The notes: generated by a model not told the origin, from the letters alone. A DNA stretch of 64,000 nt from Cupriavidus sp. YR651 (GCF_900101625.1 NZ_FMYZ01000005.1:372001-436000); one strand, 5' to 3'. Positions 9,392-18,595 are shown, counted from the stretch's first letter. Translations and numbers: made by a program.

Positions 9392-10450
9392 ATGGAAAAG
9401 ATCCGACTCGGCCGCAGCGACCTCGAGGTCTCACGCATCTGCCTGGGCACCATGACCTTTGGCGAGCAGAACACCGAGGCCGAGGGCCATAGCCAGCTCG
9501 ACTACGCGCTCTCGCGCGGCATCAACTTCATCGACACGGCCGAGATGTACCCGGTCAAGCCGCGCGCCGAGACCTACGGCAGCACGGAACGCATCATCGG
9601 CACCTGGCTGAAGACGCAGCCGCGCGACCGCGTGGTGCTGGCCAGCAAGGTGGCCGGCCCGGCGCGCAATCCGTGGATCCGCAATGGTGGCGACTTCACG
9701 CCGGACAGCATCCGCGCGGCAGCGGAAGATTCGCTCCGGCGCCTGCAGACGGACCATATCGACCTGTACCAGATCCACTGGCCGGCCCGCAACGCGCCGA
9801 TCTTCGGCCAGAAAAGCTTCAACCCGGACGCCGAGCGCGCGTGCCCATCGGTCGCGTCGCAGCTGGAAGCCATGAGCGACCTGGTGCGCGCCGGCAAGAT
9901 CCGCTACGTCGGCGTGTCCAACGAAACGCCGTGGGGGGTGGCCGAGTTCATCAAGCAGGCCGAACTGCACGGCCTGCCGCGCATCCCGACCATCCAGAAC
10001 CCCTACAACCTGCTCAACCGCAGCTTCGAGCAGGGACTGGACGAAGCCTGCTTCCGCAGCGACGTCAGCCTGCTGGTCTACAGCCCCCTCGGCTTTGGCC
10101 AGCTGACCGGCAAGTACCTGACCGGCGACGCGCGGCAGCCCGTCTTCAACCCGGATGCAGTGGGCCGCCTGACACGTTTTTCCGCCGACTGGAGCCCGCG
10201 CTACATGCGTCCGGAGACGATCGCGGCAGCCGCCCGCTACGTCGAACTGGCGCGTGCGCATGGCATGTCGGGCGCCACGATGGCGCTGGCCTGGGCCTAT
10301 TCGCGCTGGTTCGCCGCCAGCACGATCATCGGCGCCACCGACCTCGGGCAGCTCAGGGAAAACATCGATGCGTGGGACGTGAAACTGCCGGACGAAGTGG
10401 TAACGGCCATCCAGCGCATTCACGCCGAAATCCACAATCCGGCGCAATAA
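9392..10450 (+). CDS. Tas-like NADP(H)-dependent aldo/keto reductase
   Basis: A 352-residue aldo/keto reductase with the full catalytic tetrad Asp48, Tyr53 (DTAEMYP), Lys86 (ASKVAG) and His129 (QIHWPA). The length and the insertion between the Tyr and the Lys fit the Tas subgroup of E. coli, whose physiological substrate is unclear. It stands alone, 138 bases after pyrD and followed by its own terminator. Confidence 0.88.
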   Translation: MEKIRLGRSDLEVSRICLGTMTFGEQNTEAEGHSQLDYALSRGINFIDTAEMYPVKPRAETYGSTERIIGTWLKTQPRDRVVLASKVAGPARNPWIRNGGDFTPDSIRAAAEDSLRRLQTDHIDLYQIHWPARNAPIFGQKSFNPDAERACPSVASQLEAMSDLVRAGKIRYVGVSNETPWGVAEFIKQAELHGLPRIPTIQNPYNLLNRSFEQGLDEACFRSDVSLLVYSPLGFGQLTGKYLTGDARQPVFNPDAVGRLTRFSADWSPRYMRPETIAAAARYVELARAHGMSGATMALAWAYSRWFAASTIIGATDLGQLRENIDAWDVKLPDEVVTAIQRIHAEIHNPAQ

Positions 10451-10458
10451 TTTGCGGC

Positions 10459-10483
10459 ACGCCTCGCCCCTTGAGGCGTTTTT
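10459..10483 (+). terminator. Intrinsic terminator after the aldo/keto reductase
   Basis: Stem ACGCCTC / GAGGCGT with loop GCCCCTT, followed by a T run. Confidence 0.75.
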
Positions 10484-10743
10484 CAGCAGGATATGCCGCC
10501 GCGCAGCACTAAAAGAGAGCCACCGGCGCGGCGAAAATGGTATCCTCCCAGCCTTCTCGTCGTCGTATCCGATGCGACCACGCACGCCTCCGCCCTGCCG
10601 CCGGGGCGCGATGCGTCCGCCACGGACCGGCCGGGTTGCCCTGAGGTACGCCTTGACGTCCCGGCGGCCACCTGCCCAGGACGACGGTCCCATGACCCAT
10701 CGCGGCTGACCAAAGAACCGATCCTTCGGGGGAGAACAATTAC

Positions 10744-11724
10744 ATGCTGCGTCTCAAGGCATCCACCCAAACCATTCTCGGCAGCGCGGTCGCCCTGGCC
10801 CTGCTCTACAGCGGCGCCGTACAGGCCCAGACCGCCCCGACCGTGAAGGTCCTGTCGATCGTCGATCACCCCGCGCTCGACGCCATCCGCGACGGCGTGC
10901 GCGACGAACTGAAGGCCGCCGGCTACGACGCCGACAAGAACCTGAAGTGGGAATACCAGAGCGCCCAGGGCAACACCGGCACCGCCGCCCAGATCGCCCG
11001 CAAGTTCGTGGGCGACCAGCCGAGCGCGATCGTGGCCATCGCCACCCCCTCGGCCCAGGCCGTGGTGGCTGCCACCAAGTCCGTGCCCGTGGTGTACTCG
11101 GGCGTGACCGATCCCGTGGCCGCCCAGCTGGTGAAGGGCTGGGGCGCGTCGGGCACCAACGTGACCGGCGTATCGGACAAGCTCCCGCTGGACAAGCAGG
11201 TCGCCCTGATCAAGCGCGTGGTGCCCAAGGTCAAGACCGTGGGCATGGTCTACAACCCGGGCGAAGCCAACTCGGTCGTGGTCGTGAAGGAACTGAAGGA
11301 GATGCTGGCCAAGCAGGGCCTGTCGCTCAAGGAAGCCGCCGCCCCGCGTACGGTCGACATCGGTCCGGCCGCCAAGAGCCTGATCGGCAAGGTGGACGTG
11401 ATCTACACGAACACCGACAACAACGTGGTGTCCGCGTATGAGGCGCTGGTGAAGGTGGCCAACGAGTCGAAGATCCCGCTGGTGGCCGCTGACACCGACA
11501 GCGTGAAGCGTGGCGCCATCGCCGCGCTGGGCATCAACTATGGCGACCTTGGCCACCAGACCGGCAAGGTCGTGGTGCGCATCCTGAAGGGCGAAAAGCC
11601 GGGCGCGATTGCCTCGCAGACCTCGGACAATCTCGAGTTGTTCGTGAACACGAGCGCCGCCGAGAAGCAAGGCGTGACGCTGGCCCCGGACCTGGTGAAG
11701 GAAGCCAAGACCGTTATCAAGTAA
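10744..11724 (+). CDS. ABC importer substrate-binding protein (TrpX-like)
   Basis: A 326-residue periplasmic protein with a signal peptide (residues 1-29, cleavage after VQA). The body matches the ABC_sub_bind family (formerly DUF534), which includes the aromatic amino acid binding TrpX; conserved blocks include IVDHPALDAIRDG, KFVGDQPSAIVAIATPSAQA, VYSGVTDPVAAQLV and INYGDLGHQTGK. It leads a cassette with a permease and an ATPase. GGGGGAGAAC precedes the ATG. The 293 bases upstream probably carry the promoter and a long leader. The transported solute is not certain. Confidence 0.87.
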   Translation: MLRLKASTQTILGSAVALALLYSGAVQAQTAPTVKVLSIVDHPALDAIRDGVRDELKAAGYDADKNLKWEYQSAQGNTGTAAQIARKFVGDQPSAIVAIATPSAQAVVAATKSVPVVYSGVTDPVAAQLVKGWGASGTNVTGVSDKLPLDKQVALIKRVVPKVKTVGMVYNPGEANSVVVVKELKEMLAKQGLSLKEAAAPRTVDIGPAAKSLIGKVDVIYTNTDNNVVSAYEALVKVANESKIPLVAADTDSVKRGAIAALGINYGDLGHQTGKVVVRILKGEKPGAIASQTSDNLELFVNTSAAEKQGVTLAPDLVKEAKTVIK

Positions 11725-11924
11725 GACCCGCTGCAGTTGCCGTGCGACGGCGGAACCTCCGTCGCATGGCCTGACGCGCCCCCGTGGCCCTATCCGGGCC
11801 AGCCCGGACGCCACGACGCACCGCCCGACCGGGCCGCCGCCGTGGCACCCGAATCCGGCACCCGCCAGCCCGCCACCAACCCGACGCGCGGGCACCGGAC
11901 CGGAACCCGCAACAGGATTTCCCC

Positions 11925-12821
11925 ATGTCCCTCTTTTCCCTTCTGGGCGCCCTGGAGATCGGCCTGATCTTCAGCCTCGTGGCCCTCGGGGTGCTGATCT
12001 CGTTCCGCATCCTGAACTTCCCCGACCTGACCGTCGACGGCAGCTTCCCGTTGGGCGGCGCCGTGGCCGCCACGCTGATCTCCGCCGGCCAGGACCCGTT
12101 CCTGGCCACGCTGGTGGCGATCTTCGCCGGCGCGCTGGCGGGCTTCATCACCGGCTGGCTGAACGTGCGCCTCAAGATCATGGATCTGCTCGCCAGTATC
12201 CTGATGATGATCGCGCTGTACTCGGTCAACCTGCGCATCATGGGCCGCCCCAATGTCCCGTTGATCACCGAGCCGACGATGTTCACGATCCTGCAGCCCG
12301 AGTGGATGCCGGACTACGTGCTGCGTCCGCTGGTGCTGTTCGTGGTCGTCGTGCTGGCGAAGATCGCGCTGGACTGGTTCTTCTCCTCGCAGCTTGGCCT
12401 GGCCATGCGCGCGACGGGCGCCAACCCGCGCATGGCGCGTGCGCAGGGCGTGCCGACCGGCCGTGCCACGCTGGCCGGCATGGCGCTGTCCAATGCCCTG
12501 GTGGCCCTGGCCGGCGCGCTGTTTGCGCAGACACAAGGCGGTTCCGATATCTCGATGGGTATCGGCACGATCGTGATCGGCCTGGCCGCGGTCATCATCG
12601 GCGAGACGATCCTGCCGGCGCGCCGCCTGGTCCTCGTGACGCTGGCCGTGGTGCTGGGCGCCATCCTCTATCGATTCTTCATCGCGCTGGCGCTGAACAC
12701 CGAGTTCATCGGCCTCAAGGCGCAGGATCTGAACCTGGTGACCGCCGCACTGGTGACGCTGGCCCTGGTGCTGCCGGCCACACGCAAGAAGCTGTTTGCC
12801 CGCAAGAACGGAGGTGCCTGA
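11925..12821 (+). CDS. ABC importer permease (TrpY-like)
   Basis: A 298-residue polytopic membrane protein with about eight hydrophobic segments; MSLFSLLGALEIGLIFSLVALG is the typical N-terminus of permeases paired with ABC_sub_bind receptors. Starting upstream would add a Pro/Arg-rich non-membrane extension, so the ATG at 11925 is chosen. A block FRILNFPDLTVDGSFPLGG resembles the branched-chain-type permease fold. The stop nearly touches the ATPase start, supporting one operon. Confidence 0.88.
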   Translation: MSLFSLLGALEIGLIFSLVALGVLISFRILNFPDLTVDGSFPLGGAVAATLISAGQDPFLATLVAIFAGALAGFITGWLNVRLKIMDLLASILMMIALYSVNLRIMGRPNVPLITEPTMFTILQPEWMPDYVLRPLVLFVVVVLAKIALDWFFSSQLGLAMRATGANPRMARAQGVPTGRATLAGMALSNALVALAGALFAQTQGGSDISMGIGTIVIGLAAVIIGETILPARRLVLVTLAVVLGAILYRFFIALALNTEFIGLKAQDLNLVTAALVTLALVLPATRKKLFARKNGGA

Positions 12822-12822
12822 G

Positions 12823-13617
12823 ATGCTGCGCGCACAAGACCTGAAGCTGACCTTCAACCCGGGCACACCGATCGAAAACCGCGCGCTGCGCGGCCTGAAC
12901 CTGGAAATCCCGAGCGGCCAGTTCGTGGCCGTGATCGGCTCCAACGGCGCCGGCAAGTCGACCTTCCTCAATGCGATCAGCGGCGACCAGATGGTCGATA
13001 GCGGCCGCATCACGATCGACGATACCGACGTGACGCGCCAGCCCGCCTGGGATCGCGCTCACCTGGTGGCGCGCGTGTTCCAGGACCCGATGGCAGGCAC
13101 CTGCGAGGCGCTGACGATCGAGGAAAACATGGCGCTCGCCATGGCGCGTGGCTCGCGGCGCGGTTTCCGCCCGGCGCTGAACAAGGCATCGCGCGAACTG
13201 TTCCGCGACAAGTTGCGCCTGCTGAACCTGGGGCTGGAAAACCGACTGACGGACCGGATCGGCCTGCTATCTGGTGGTCAACGGCAAGCGGTCAGCCTGC
13301 TGATGGCATCGCTGCAGCCGTCGCGCATCCTGCTGCTGGATGAACATACGGCGGCACTGGACCCCAAGACCGCGGCTTTCGTGCTGGAACTGACGGCGCG
13401 CATCGTGGAAGACAGCAAGCTGACGACGATGATGGTGACGCACTCGATGCGCCAGGCGCTGGACTACGGCCAGCGCACCGTGATGCTGCACCAGGGCCAG
13501 GTCGTGCTGGATGTGTCTGGCGATCAGCGCAAGGGGCTCGACGTGCCCGACCTGCTCAAGATGTTCGAGCAAACGCGCCACGAGCAACTGGACGACGACG
13601 CACTGCTGCTGGGCTGA
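12823..13617 (+). CDS. ABC importer ATPase (TrpZ-like)
   Basis: A 264-residue ATP-binding subunit that powers the importer. Walker A is GSNGAGKS (residues 39-46), the signature is LSGGQ (149-153) and Walker B is ILLLDE (169-174), with the switch His in MVTHSMRQ. The ATG lies one base after the permease stop, with GGAGG 8 bases upstream inside the permease gene, so the two are translationally linked. Confidence 0.92.
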   Translation: MLRAQDLKLTFNPGTPIENRALRGLNLEIPSGQFVAVIGSNGAGKSTFLNAISGDQMVDSGRITIDDTDVTRQPAWDRAHLVARVFQDPMAGTCEALTIEENMALAMARGSRRGFRPALNKASRELFRDKLRLLNLGLENRLTDRIGLLSGGQRQAVSLLMASLQPSRILLLDEHTAALDPKTAAFVLELTARIVEDSKLTTMMVTHSMRQALDYGQRTVMLHQGQVVLDVSGDQRKGLDVPDLLKMFEQTRHEQLDDDALLLG

Positions 13618-13699
13618 CGCCGCGCCTGCCGCGCAGTTGGCGCATGTCGCGCGTGGGGAACGGGCGACAGACTGGCGGATAGACAGACAGGCAACAAGA

Positions 13700-13727
13700 A
13701 AGGGCTGGCATGTGCCAGCCCTTCTTT
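13700..13727. terminator. Bidirectional terminator between the ABC operon and the lut operon
   Basis: Stem AAGGGCTGGCA / TGCCAGCCCTT with a two-base loop and a T-rich tail on the plus strand. It lies between converging genes and can serve both. Confidence 0.75.
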
Positions 13728-13789
13728 TCTCCGGGGCGCTATCGACAATGCCCCGGATCGTCGCCCTGGGGTCGTACCCCGGCGATCCC

Positions 13790-14056
13790 TCAGACCGTGG
13801 CGGCCTTATCGAGCCACCGCTTCAGTTGATCCGTCACGGCAGTGCTGGAGAATGAACAACTGTCCTGCGCAAACACGGCCGACATCTCCATCCGGCGCAG
13901 CAATTCCTCCATCGCCTGGCCGAACACCGGGGGCAATGACAATCCGCTGGCCGAGCCGCGCCACGTGGCCACGAGATCCGCCACCGGCAATGCGCCAGCC
14001 AGATGCTGGTCCAGCGCCACCCGCATGGCAGCCAGCGATTCCTGATTCGCGCTCAT
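13790..14056 (-). CDS. Small conserved-looking protein translationally coupled to lutB
   Basis: An 88-residue predicted soluble, mostly helical protein whose ATG overlaps the lutB stop as ATGA. I do not recognise its family. It occupies the place where lutC stands in many lut operons, but it is far shorter than LutC (about 220 residues) and has no LUD-domain motifs. It contains one Cys and two Met-rich turns (RRMEMSAVF). Coupling to lutB suggests a role with the LutAB lactate oxidation complex; that is inference. Confidence 0.75.
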   Translation of the reverse strand: MSANQESLAAMRVALDQHLAGALPVADLVATWRGSASGLSLPPVFGQAMEELLRRMEMSAVFAQDSCSFSSTAVTDQLKRWLDKAATV

Positions 14057-15465
14057 GACCGCGCCCTCCTTTCCTTGTAAAGCTCGCGGAACGTCCGGCC
14101 GGCCGGCGCCGGCATGTCCCGGGTGTCCGTCCAGCCCTTGCCGGCCATCGGCAGGCTGGCGATGAGCTTGCTGCGCCCGCCCATGCGCGCCAGGATGCGC
14201 GCGCCCATCCGGGTCGCGAACGCATAGAGTTCGGGGCGTCGGGCAATGTACCCCCAGACCTGCAGCGCCGCGCGCTCCTGCCATGGCCGCAAGCCGCGCT
14301 CCATCTGCTTTTCGCGCAGCTTGCGCAACAGGTCCGACAACGGAATCGACGCCGGACACACGCGATTGCATTCGCCGCACAGTGTCGCCGCCTGCGGCAG
14401 GTCCACGGCGTTGGCCAGCCCCACATAGCTCGGCGTCAGAACGCTGCCCATCGGACCGGGATAGACCCAACCGTAGGCGTGGCCGCCGATCTTCTGGTAG
14501 ACCGGACAATGATTCATGCAGGCGCCACAGCGAATGCAGCGCAGCATCTCCTGGAATTCGCCGCCGATCAGCCCGCTGCGGCCACCATCGACCAGCACGA
14601 AGTACATGTGCTCGGGACCATCGCGCTCACCCTCGGCGCGCGGTCCGGTGAGAATCGAGAAATAGTTCGAGATGGCCTGCCCCGTCGCCGAGCGCGGCAG
14701 CAGCCGCATCACGGTGGCCAGGTCTTCCAGCGTCGGCAACACTTTCTCGATACCGGTCACGGCCACGTGCACCCGCGGCATGATCGTGCACATGCCCTCG
14801 TTGCCCTCGTTGGTCACCACCGCCACCGAGCCCGTCTCGGCAATGATGAAGTTGCCACCCGTCACCCCCATGTCGGCGGAGAGGAACTCGGGCCGTAGCA
14901 CCTCGCGGGCCTCGCGCGTCATCTCGGGGATGTCCGTCAGGCGCGGCTTGTTGTGGACCTTGGCAAAGAGATCTGCAATCTCGTCCTTGTCCTTGTGGAT
15001 GACCGGCGCAATGATGTGCGACGGCGGCTCGGCATCGTTGATCTGCAGGATGTACTCGCCCAGATCGGTCTCGATACTCTGCACGCCCATCTCGCCCAGC
15101 ACCTGGTTCAGGCGCATCTCCTCGGTCACCATCGACTTGCTCTTGATGACCTTCTTCACGCCGTGGTTCCGGGCGATCTCGGCCACGAGCTTCGCCGCAT
15201 CGGCCGTGGTTTCGGCAAACAACACCGTGGCGCCACGGCGTGTGGCGTTTTCTTCGAACGTCGCCAGCCACACGTCCAGGTTTTCCAGCGCGCGATTGCG
15301 ACGCTCTTTCAGCGCGGCACGCGTGGCATCGAAATCGATGTCGCGAATGGCATCGGCCCGCGCCGTCACGAATTTGGTGGAGAGCTTCTTGAGGTTCTGC
15401 TGCAGGCGCTGGTCGGCCAGCTTCTGGCCGGCACGCGCCTTGAATTCCATGCTGTGAACTTGCAT
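14053..15465 (-). CDS. lutB: L-lactate utilisation iron-sulfur protein LutB
   Basis: LutB works with LutA (and usually LutC) as a non-flavin L-lactate oxidising complex. From the ATG at 15465 it has 470 residues. The N-terminal 300 residues form the LUD domain; two [4Fe-4S] motifs follow (Cys310, 313, 316, 320 and Cys363, 366, 370), then a C-terminal DUF3390-like tail. The frame is open further upstream, but that extension is Arg/Pro-rich and includes a simple repeat, so it is rejected. It sits 107 bases after lutA and is coupled to the next small gene. Confidence 0.92.
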   Translation of the reverse strand: MQVHSMEFKARAGQKLADQRLQQNLKKLSTKFVTARADAIRDIDFDATRAALKERRNRALENLDVWLATFEENATRRGATVLFAETTADAAKLVAEIARNHGVKKVIKSKSMVTEEMRLNQVLGEMGVQSIETDLGEYILQINDAEPPSHIIAPVIHKDKDEIADLFAKVHNKPRLTDIPEMTREAREVLRPEFLSADMGVTGGNFIIAETGSVAVVTNEGNEGMCTIMPRVHVAVTGIEKVLPTLEDLATVMRLLPRSATGQAISNYFSILTGPRAEGERDGPEHMYFVLVDGGRSGLIGGEFQEMLRCIRCGACMNHCPVYQKIGGHAYGWVYPGPMGSVLTPSYVGLANAVDLPQAATLCGECNRVCPASIPLSDLLRKLREKQMERGLRPWQERAALQVWGYIARRPELYAFATRMGARILARMGGRSKLIASLPMAGKGWTDTRDMPAPAGRTFRELYKERRARS

Positions 15466-15501
15466 CGCGGGGGCTCGCTTGGTGCTGTTCGCTTGGTTAG
15501 G

Positions 15502-15552
15502 GGTTCGCCTTGGGGGGTTCGCCTTGGGGGAATCGCCTTGGGGGATCGCCTT
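15502..15552. repeat. 14-base imperfect tandem repeat between lutA and lutB
   Basis: Units GGTTCGCCTTGGGG at 15502-15515 and 15516-15529, GAATCGCCTTGGGG at 15530-15543, then a partial GATCGCCTT. It fills about half of the lutA-lutB spacer. Confidence 0.85.
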
Positions 15553-15572
15553 CTGGCCGCAAGGGGTCGTCG

Positions 15573-16310
15573 TCAGGCGTCGCCGGCAAGGACCTGGGCG
15601 ATATGGAGCACGCGCGTGCGCGTATCGCCGGACCGGCGCAGCCGCCCTTCGATATTGAGCATGCAGCCCAGGTCGCCCAGCACTACGGCATCGGCGCCGC
15701 TGGCCTGGATGTTGGCGCACTTCTCGTCGACGATGGCCGTGGAAATGTTGCCGTACTTGACCGAGAACGTCCCGCCAAAGCCGCAGCAGGCCTCGCAGTC
15801 CTTCATCTCGGTCAGTTGCACGCCGGGCAGCTTGCCCAGCAGCGCGCGCGGCTGCTGCTTGACACCCAGCTCGCGCAGGCCCGAGCAGGAGTCGTGGTAG
15901 GTGATATGGCCGGCGAATCCGGGACCCAGTGCGGGATCCAGCGCCTCGATCTTTGCCACATTGACCAGGAAATCGGTCAGCTCGTACACGCGCTCGCGCA
16001 GGCGCTCATAGCGGCCGTGGAGTTCGGGATCGTCGCGCAGCAAGTCCTGATAGTGGTGGCGAATCATGCCCCCGCAGGAGCCGGACGGCACCACTACGTA
16101 GTCGAACATTTCGAACTCGCGCAGGAATTTCTCGGCGAGGTCCCGCGATACGACGCGCTCGCCCGAGTTGTACGACGGCTGTCCGCAGCAGGTCTGCGCC
16201 TCCGGCACCATCACCTCATAGCCCGCGGATTCCAGCAGCTTCAGCACGGAAAACCCGATCTCCGGCCGCATGAGGTCCACCAGACAGGTGGCGAACAGTC
16301 CGATTCGCAT
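15573..16310 (-). CDS. lutA: L-lactate utilisation protein LutA (CCG-domain Fe-S protein)
   Basis: A 245-residue protein with two cysteine-rich CCG domains (TCCGQPSYN near residue 41 and CEACCGFGG in the second half, plus SGSCGGM and HDSCSGLRELG), typical of LutA/GlpC-type heterodisulfide-reductase-like subunits. It acts with LutB in lactate oxidation. The ATG at 16310 (MRIGLFATC) is the usual family start; an upstream ATG would add an atypical 11 residues. It is first in the operon and divergent from an IclR-type regulator. Confidence 0.92.
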   Translation of the reverse strand: MRIGLFATCLVDLMRPEIGFSVLKLLESAGYEVMVPEAQTCCGQPSYNSGERVVSRDLAEKFLREFEMFDYVVVPSGSCGGMIRHHYQDLLRDDPELHGRYERLRERVYELTDFLVNVAKIEALDPALGPGFAGHITYHDSCSGLRELGVKQQPRALLGKLPGVQLTEMKDCEACCGFGGTFSVKYGNISTAIVDEKCANIQASGADAVVLGDLGCMLNIEGRLRRSGDTRTRVLHIAQVLAGDA

Positions 16311-16478
16311 CGCTTCCCTTTTTCCAGACCCGAAACCTCGCAATTATGCGCCTTCGGCCCGTTGCTGCGGGCAGCACGCGCCGCAAACTTGTTCAGCGTG
16401 ATGCACAACACGGCTCATGCACGCGCCGGCCATTTGCTACCCCACCCGAGGATGACCTCGGTAATCACTTTTCATCTA

Positions 16479-16506
16479 TTGAAATTTTCACGATGTGAGA
16501 TAGAAT
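16479..16506 (+). promoter_or_regulatory. iclR-family gene promoter with overlapping dyad
   Basis: TTGAAA (16479-16484), 16-base spacer, TAGAAT (16501-16506). The dyad TGAAA-T-TTTCA (16480-16490) overlaps the -35, a plausible regulator-binding site in the lutA/iclR divergent region. Confidence 0.6.
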
Positions 16507-16546
16507 CAGGCAACCGCTTAATTTGCCGCACGGCAACATTTTCCCT

Positions 16547-17332
16547 ATGGCAGAAGCAGACAAGTCACCCGGCAAGACTTCAATCCAGGTGATCGAACGC
16601 ATGATGACGCTGCTGGACGCACTGGCCCAGCACGCGGATCCCGTCAGCCTGAAAGAACTCTCCCTGGCCACCGGCCTCCACCCGTCCACCGCCCACCGCA
16701 TCCTGAACGACATGGTGGCGTGCCGGTTCGTAGACCGATCCGATCCGGGAAGCTATCGGCTGGGCATGCGCCTGCTGGAACTGGGCAATCTGGTCAAGGC
16801 GCGCCTGTCGGTGCGCGACGCGGCCCTGGCGCCGATGCGCGCGCTGCACCGCGTCACGGGGCAGACCGTCAACCTGTCCGTGCGGCAGGGCGACGAGATT
16901 GTCTACATCGAGCGCGCCTACAGCGAACGCTCCGGCATGCAGGTGGTGCGCGCCATTGGCGGACGCGCGCCGCTGCATCTGACATCGGTCGGCAAGCTGT
17001 TCCTGGCCGCCGACGAATCGGCCCGGGTGCGCAACTACGCCACGCGCACCGGACTGGCTGGCCATACGCGTACGTCGATCACGGACATCTCCAAGCTGGA
17101 GCGCGAGCTGAGCTGGGTGCGTACCAACGGCTATGCCCGCGACAACGAGGAACTGGAACTCGGTGTGCGCTGCATCGCGGCCGGCATCTATGACGACTCG
17201 CGGCGCCTTGTGGCGGGTCTGTCGCTGTCAGCCCCCGCGGACCGCCTGCAGGACAGCTGGCTGCAGAACCTCAAGGACACCGCGCTGCAGATCTCTCGCG
17301 GCATGGGCTACGTGGTCGAAGCCGCTGCCTGA
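16547..17332 (+). CDS. IclR-family transcriptional regulator
   Basis: A 261-residue regulator: N-terminal winged helix-turn-helix (about residues 15-80, with SLKELSLATGLHPSTAHRILNDM) and a C-terminal IclR effector domain (GGRAPLHLTSVGKLFLA, YARDNEELELGVRCIAAGIYD). It is divergent from lutAB with a 236-base shared upstream region, so regulation of the lut operon is likely but not proven. Its effector is unknown. ATG 16547 gives the normal short N-terminal arm. Confidence 0.9.
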   Translation: MAEADKSPGKTSIQVIERMMTLLDALAQHADPVSLKELSLATGLHPSTAHRILNDMVACRFVDRSDPGSYRLGMRLLELGNLVKARLSVRDAALAPMRALHRVTGQTVNLSVRQGDEIVYIERAYSERSGMQVVRAIGGRAPLHLTSVGKLFLAADESARVRNYATRTGLAGHTRTSITDISKLERELSWVRTNGYARDNEELELGVRCIAAGIYDDSRRLVAGLSLSAPADRLQDSWLQNLKDTALQISRGMGYVVEAAA

Positions 17333-17353
17333 CTCCCCCCTGCGGACCATAAA

Positions 17354-17390
17354 AAAACGCGCCGTCGGGCTTCTGCCCGCGGCGCGTTTT
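17354..17390. terminator. Bidirectional terminator between iclR-type gene and PBP gene
   Basis: Stem AAAACGCGCC / GGCGCGTTTT with an inner CGGGC / GCCCG stem and TTCT loop, A and T runs on both sides. It serves both converging genes. Confidence 0.85.
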
Positions 17391-17410
17391 CAATTGGCTG
17401 CGGCGACCTG

Positions 17411-18595
17411 TCAGGTGCCGCGTGCCTGCTGCGAGACCAGGATCGCCTGAGGCGTGTGGGGACCCTGCGTAAGGTTTGGGGACGACGGGAACGGACGCTG
17501 TTGCGTCGGCGTTGCCGGCGAATGCTCGAGCCAGTTGCGCACGCGCGTGGCATCGGCAAAGCGCGACAGCTTGCCCACGGAATCCAGGAACACCATCACC
17601 ACGTTGCGATCGTTGACGCGCGCCTGCATCACCAGGCATTGGCCCGCTTCCGAGATGAAACCGGTCTTCTGCAGGCCGATCTCCCAGTTGCCGCCGCGCA
17701 CCAGGCGGTTGGTGCTGACGTAGTGCTGCGTGCGGCCCAGGACGTTCACTTCGTGTTCGGTCTGGGTCGAGAACTCGCGGATGGTCGGGTTGCGATACGC
17801 GGCATTGACCAGGCGGGCCAGATCCATCGCGCTCGAGACGTTGCTGCTGGACAGGCCACTGGAATCCACGAAGTGGCTGTCATTCATGCCGAGCTCGCGT
17901 GCCTTGCGGTTCATCGCTCCCACAAATGCCGGCAGGCCGCCCGGGTAGCTGCGACCCAGCACCGACGCGGCGCGGTTCTCCGACGACATCAGCGCCAGCA
18001 GCAGCAGCTCCTGGCGGGTCAGCTGCGTGCCAAAGCGCAGGCGCGAGCTGCTGTGCTTCTCGGTATCGCGATCTTCTTCGCTCACCGTCAGCACTTCGTC
18101 CATCGGCAGGTGCGAATCCATCACTACCACGGCCGTCATCAGCTTGGTGATCGAGGCGATCGGCAGCACGGCAGTCGGATTTTTCTGGAACAGCACCTCG
18201 TTGGTGTTCTGATCCATCACCAGCGCCACGGAGGAACGCAACGCAAGTGCGTCTTCCGTATCGCGCAGGCCCATGGCCTCGGCCAGCGACGGCTTGGCTG
18301 GCACGAAGACGGCTCGCACTGGCGCCGCGCGGCTGGCGACCACGGTGCGCTTGCCGCCCCGCAGGACGATCACCTTTCGTGACGGCGCAGCTTCCGCTTG
18401 CGCGCTCGCGACTTTTTTAGAGGATTTGGTAGCTTTTACTGGCTTTTTCGCCGAGGTTTTCGTCGCAGTCGACTTCGTCGCTGCGTACGTGGCCGGCGCG
18501 GCCAGCAAGGCAACAGACACCAGCGCGGTCGTCGCGATGGCGGTCAGTTGGGAGAGGCCGAAGAGTCGGGGCATATTAGGGTCGGACCGGAACAT
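17411..18595 (-). CDS. pbpG: D-alanyl-D-alanine endopeptidase (PBP7/PbpG-like)
   Basis: A serine peptidase of the S11 family that trims cross-linked peptidoglycan in the periplasm. The three active-site motifs are present: SITK (148-151), SEN (205-207) and KTG (310-312). A signal peptide ends near YA-A (residue 39), followed by a Lys/Ala/Thr-rich linker (40-70). An internal ATG at 18574 (MPRLFGLS) is an equally good start. At 394 residues it is longer than E. coli PBP7 because of this linker. PbpG versus DacA-type is inferred from the motif set. Confidence 0.87.
   Translation of the reverse strand: MFRSDPNMPRLFGLSQLTAIATTALVSVALLAAPATYAATKSTATKTSAKKPVKATKSSKKVASAQAEAAPSRKVIVLRGGKRTVVASRAAPVRAVFVPAKPSLAEAMGLRDTEDALALRSSVALVMDQNTNEVLFQKNPTAVLPIASITKLMTAVVVMDSHLPMDEVLTVSEEDRDTEKHSSSRLRFGTQLTRQELLLLALMSSENRAASVLGRSYPGGLPAFVGAMNRKARELGMNDSHFVDSSGLSSSNVSSAMDLARLVNAAYRNPTIREFSTQTEHEVNVLGRTQHYVSTNRLVRGGNWEIGLQKTGFISEAGQCLVMQARVNDRNVVMVFLDSVGKLSRFADATRVRNWLEHSPATPTQQRPFPSSPNLTQGPHTPQAILVSQQARGT

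Noticed and set aside
13790..14509. 239-codon minus-strand frame that would make a LutC-sized protein
   Set aside because: Its first 150 codons overlap lutB in another frame and read as a GC-rich shadow; only the last 88 codons from the ATGA overlap look real.
15502..15552. Possible CRISPR-like repeat
   Set aside because: The units are contiguous with no spacers, so this is a simple tandem repeat.
15466..15720. N-terminal extension of lutB
   Set aside because: It would run through the tandem repeat and into lutA, and is Arg/Pro-rich; MQVHSMEFKAR is the normal start.
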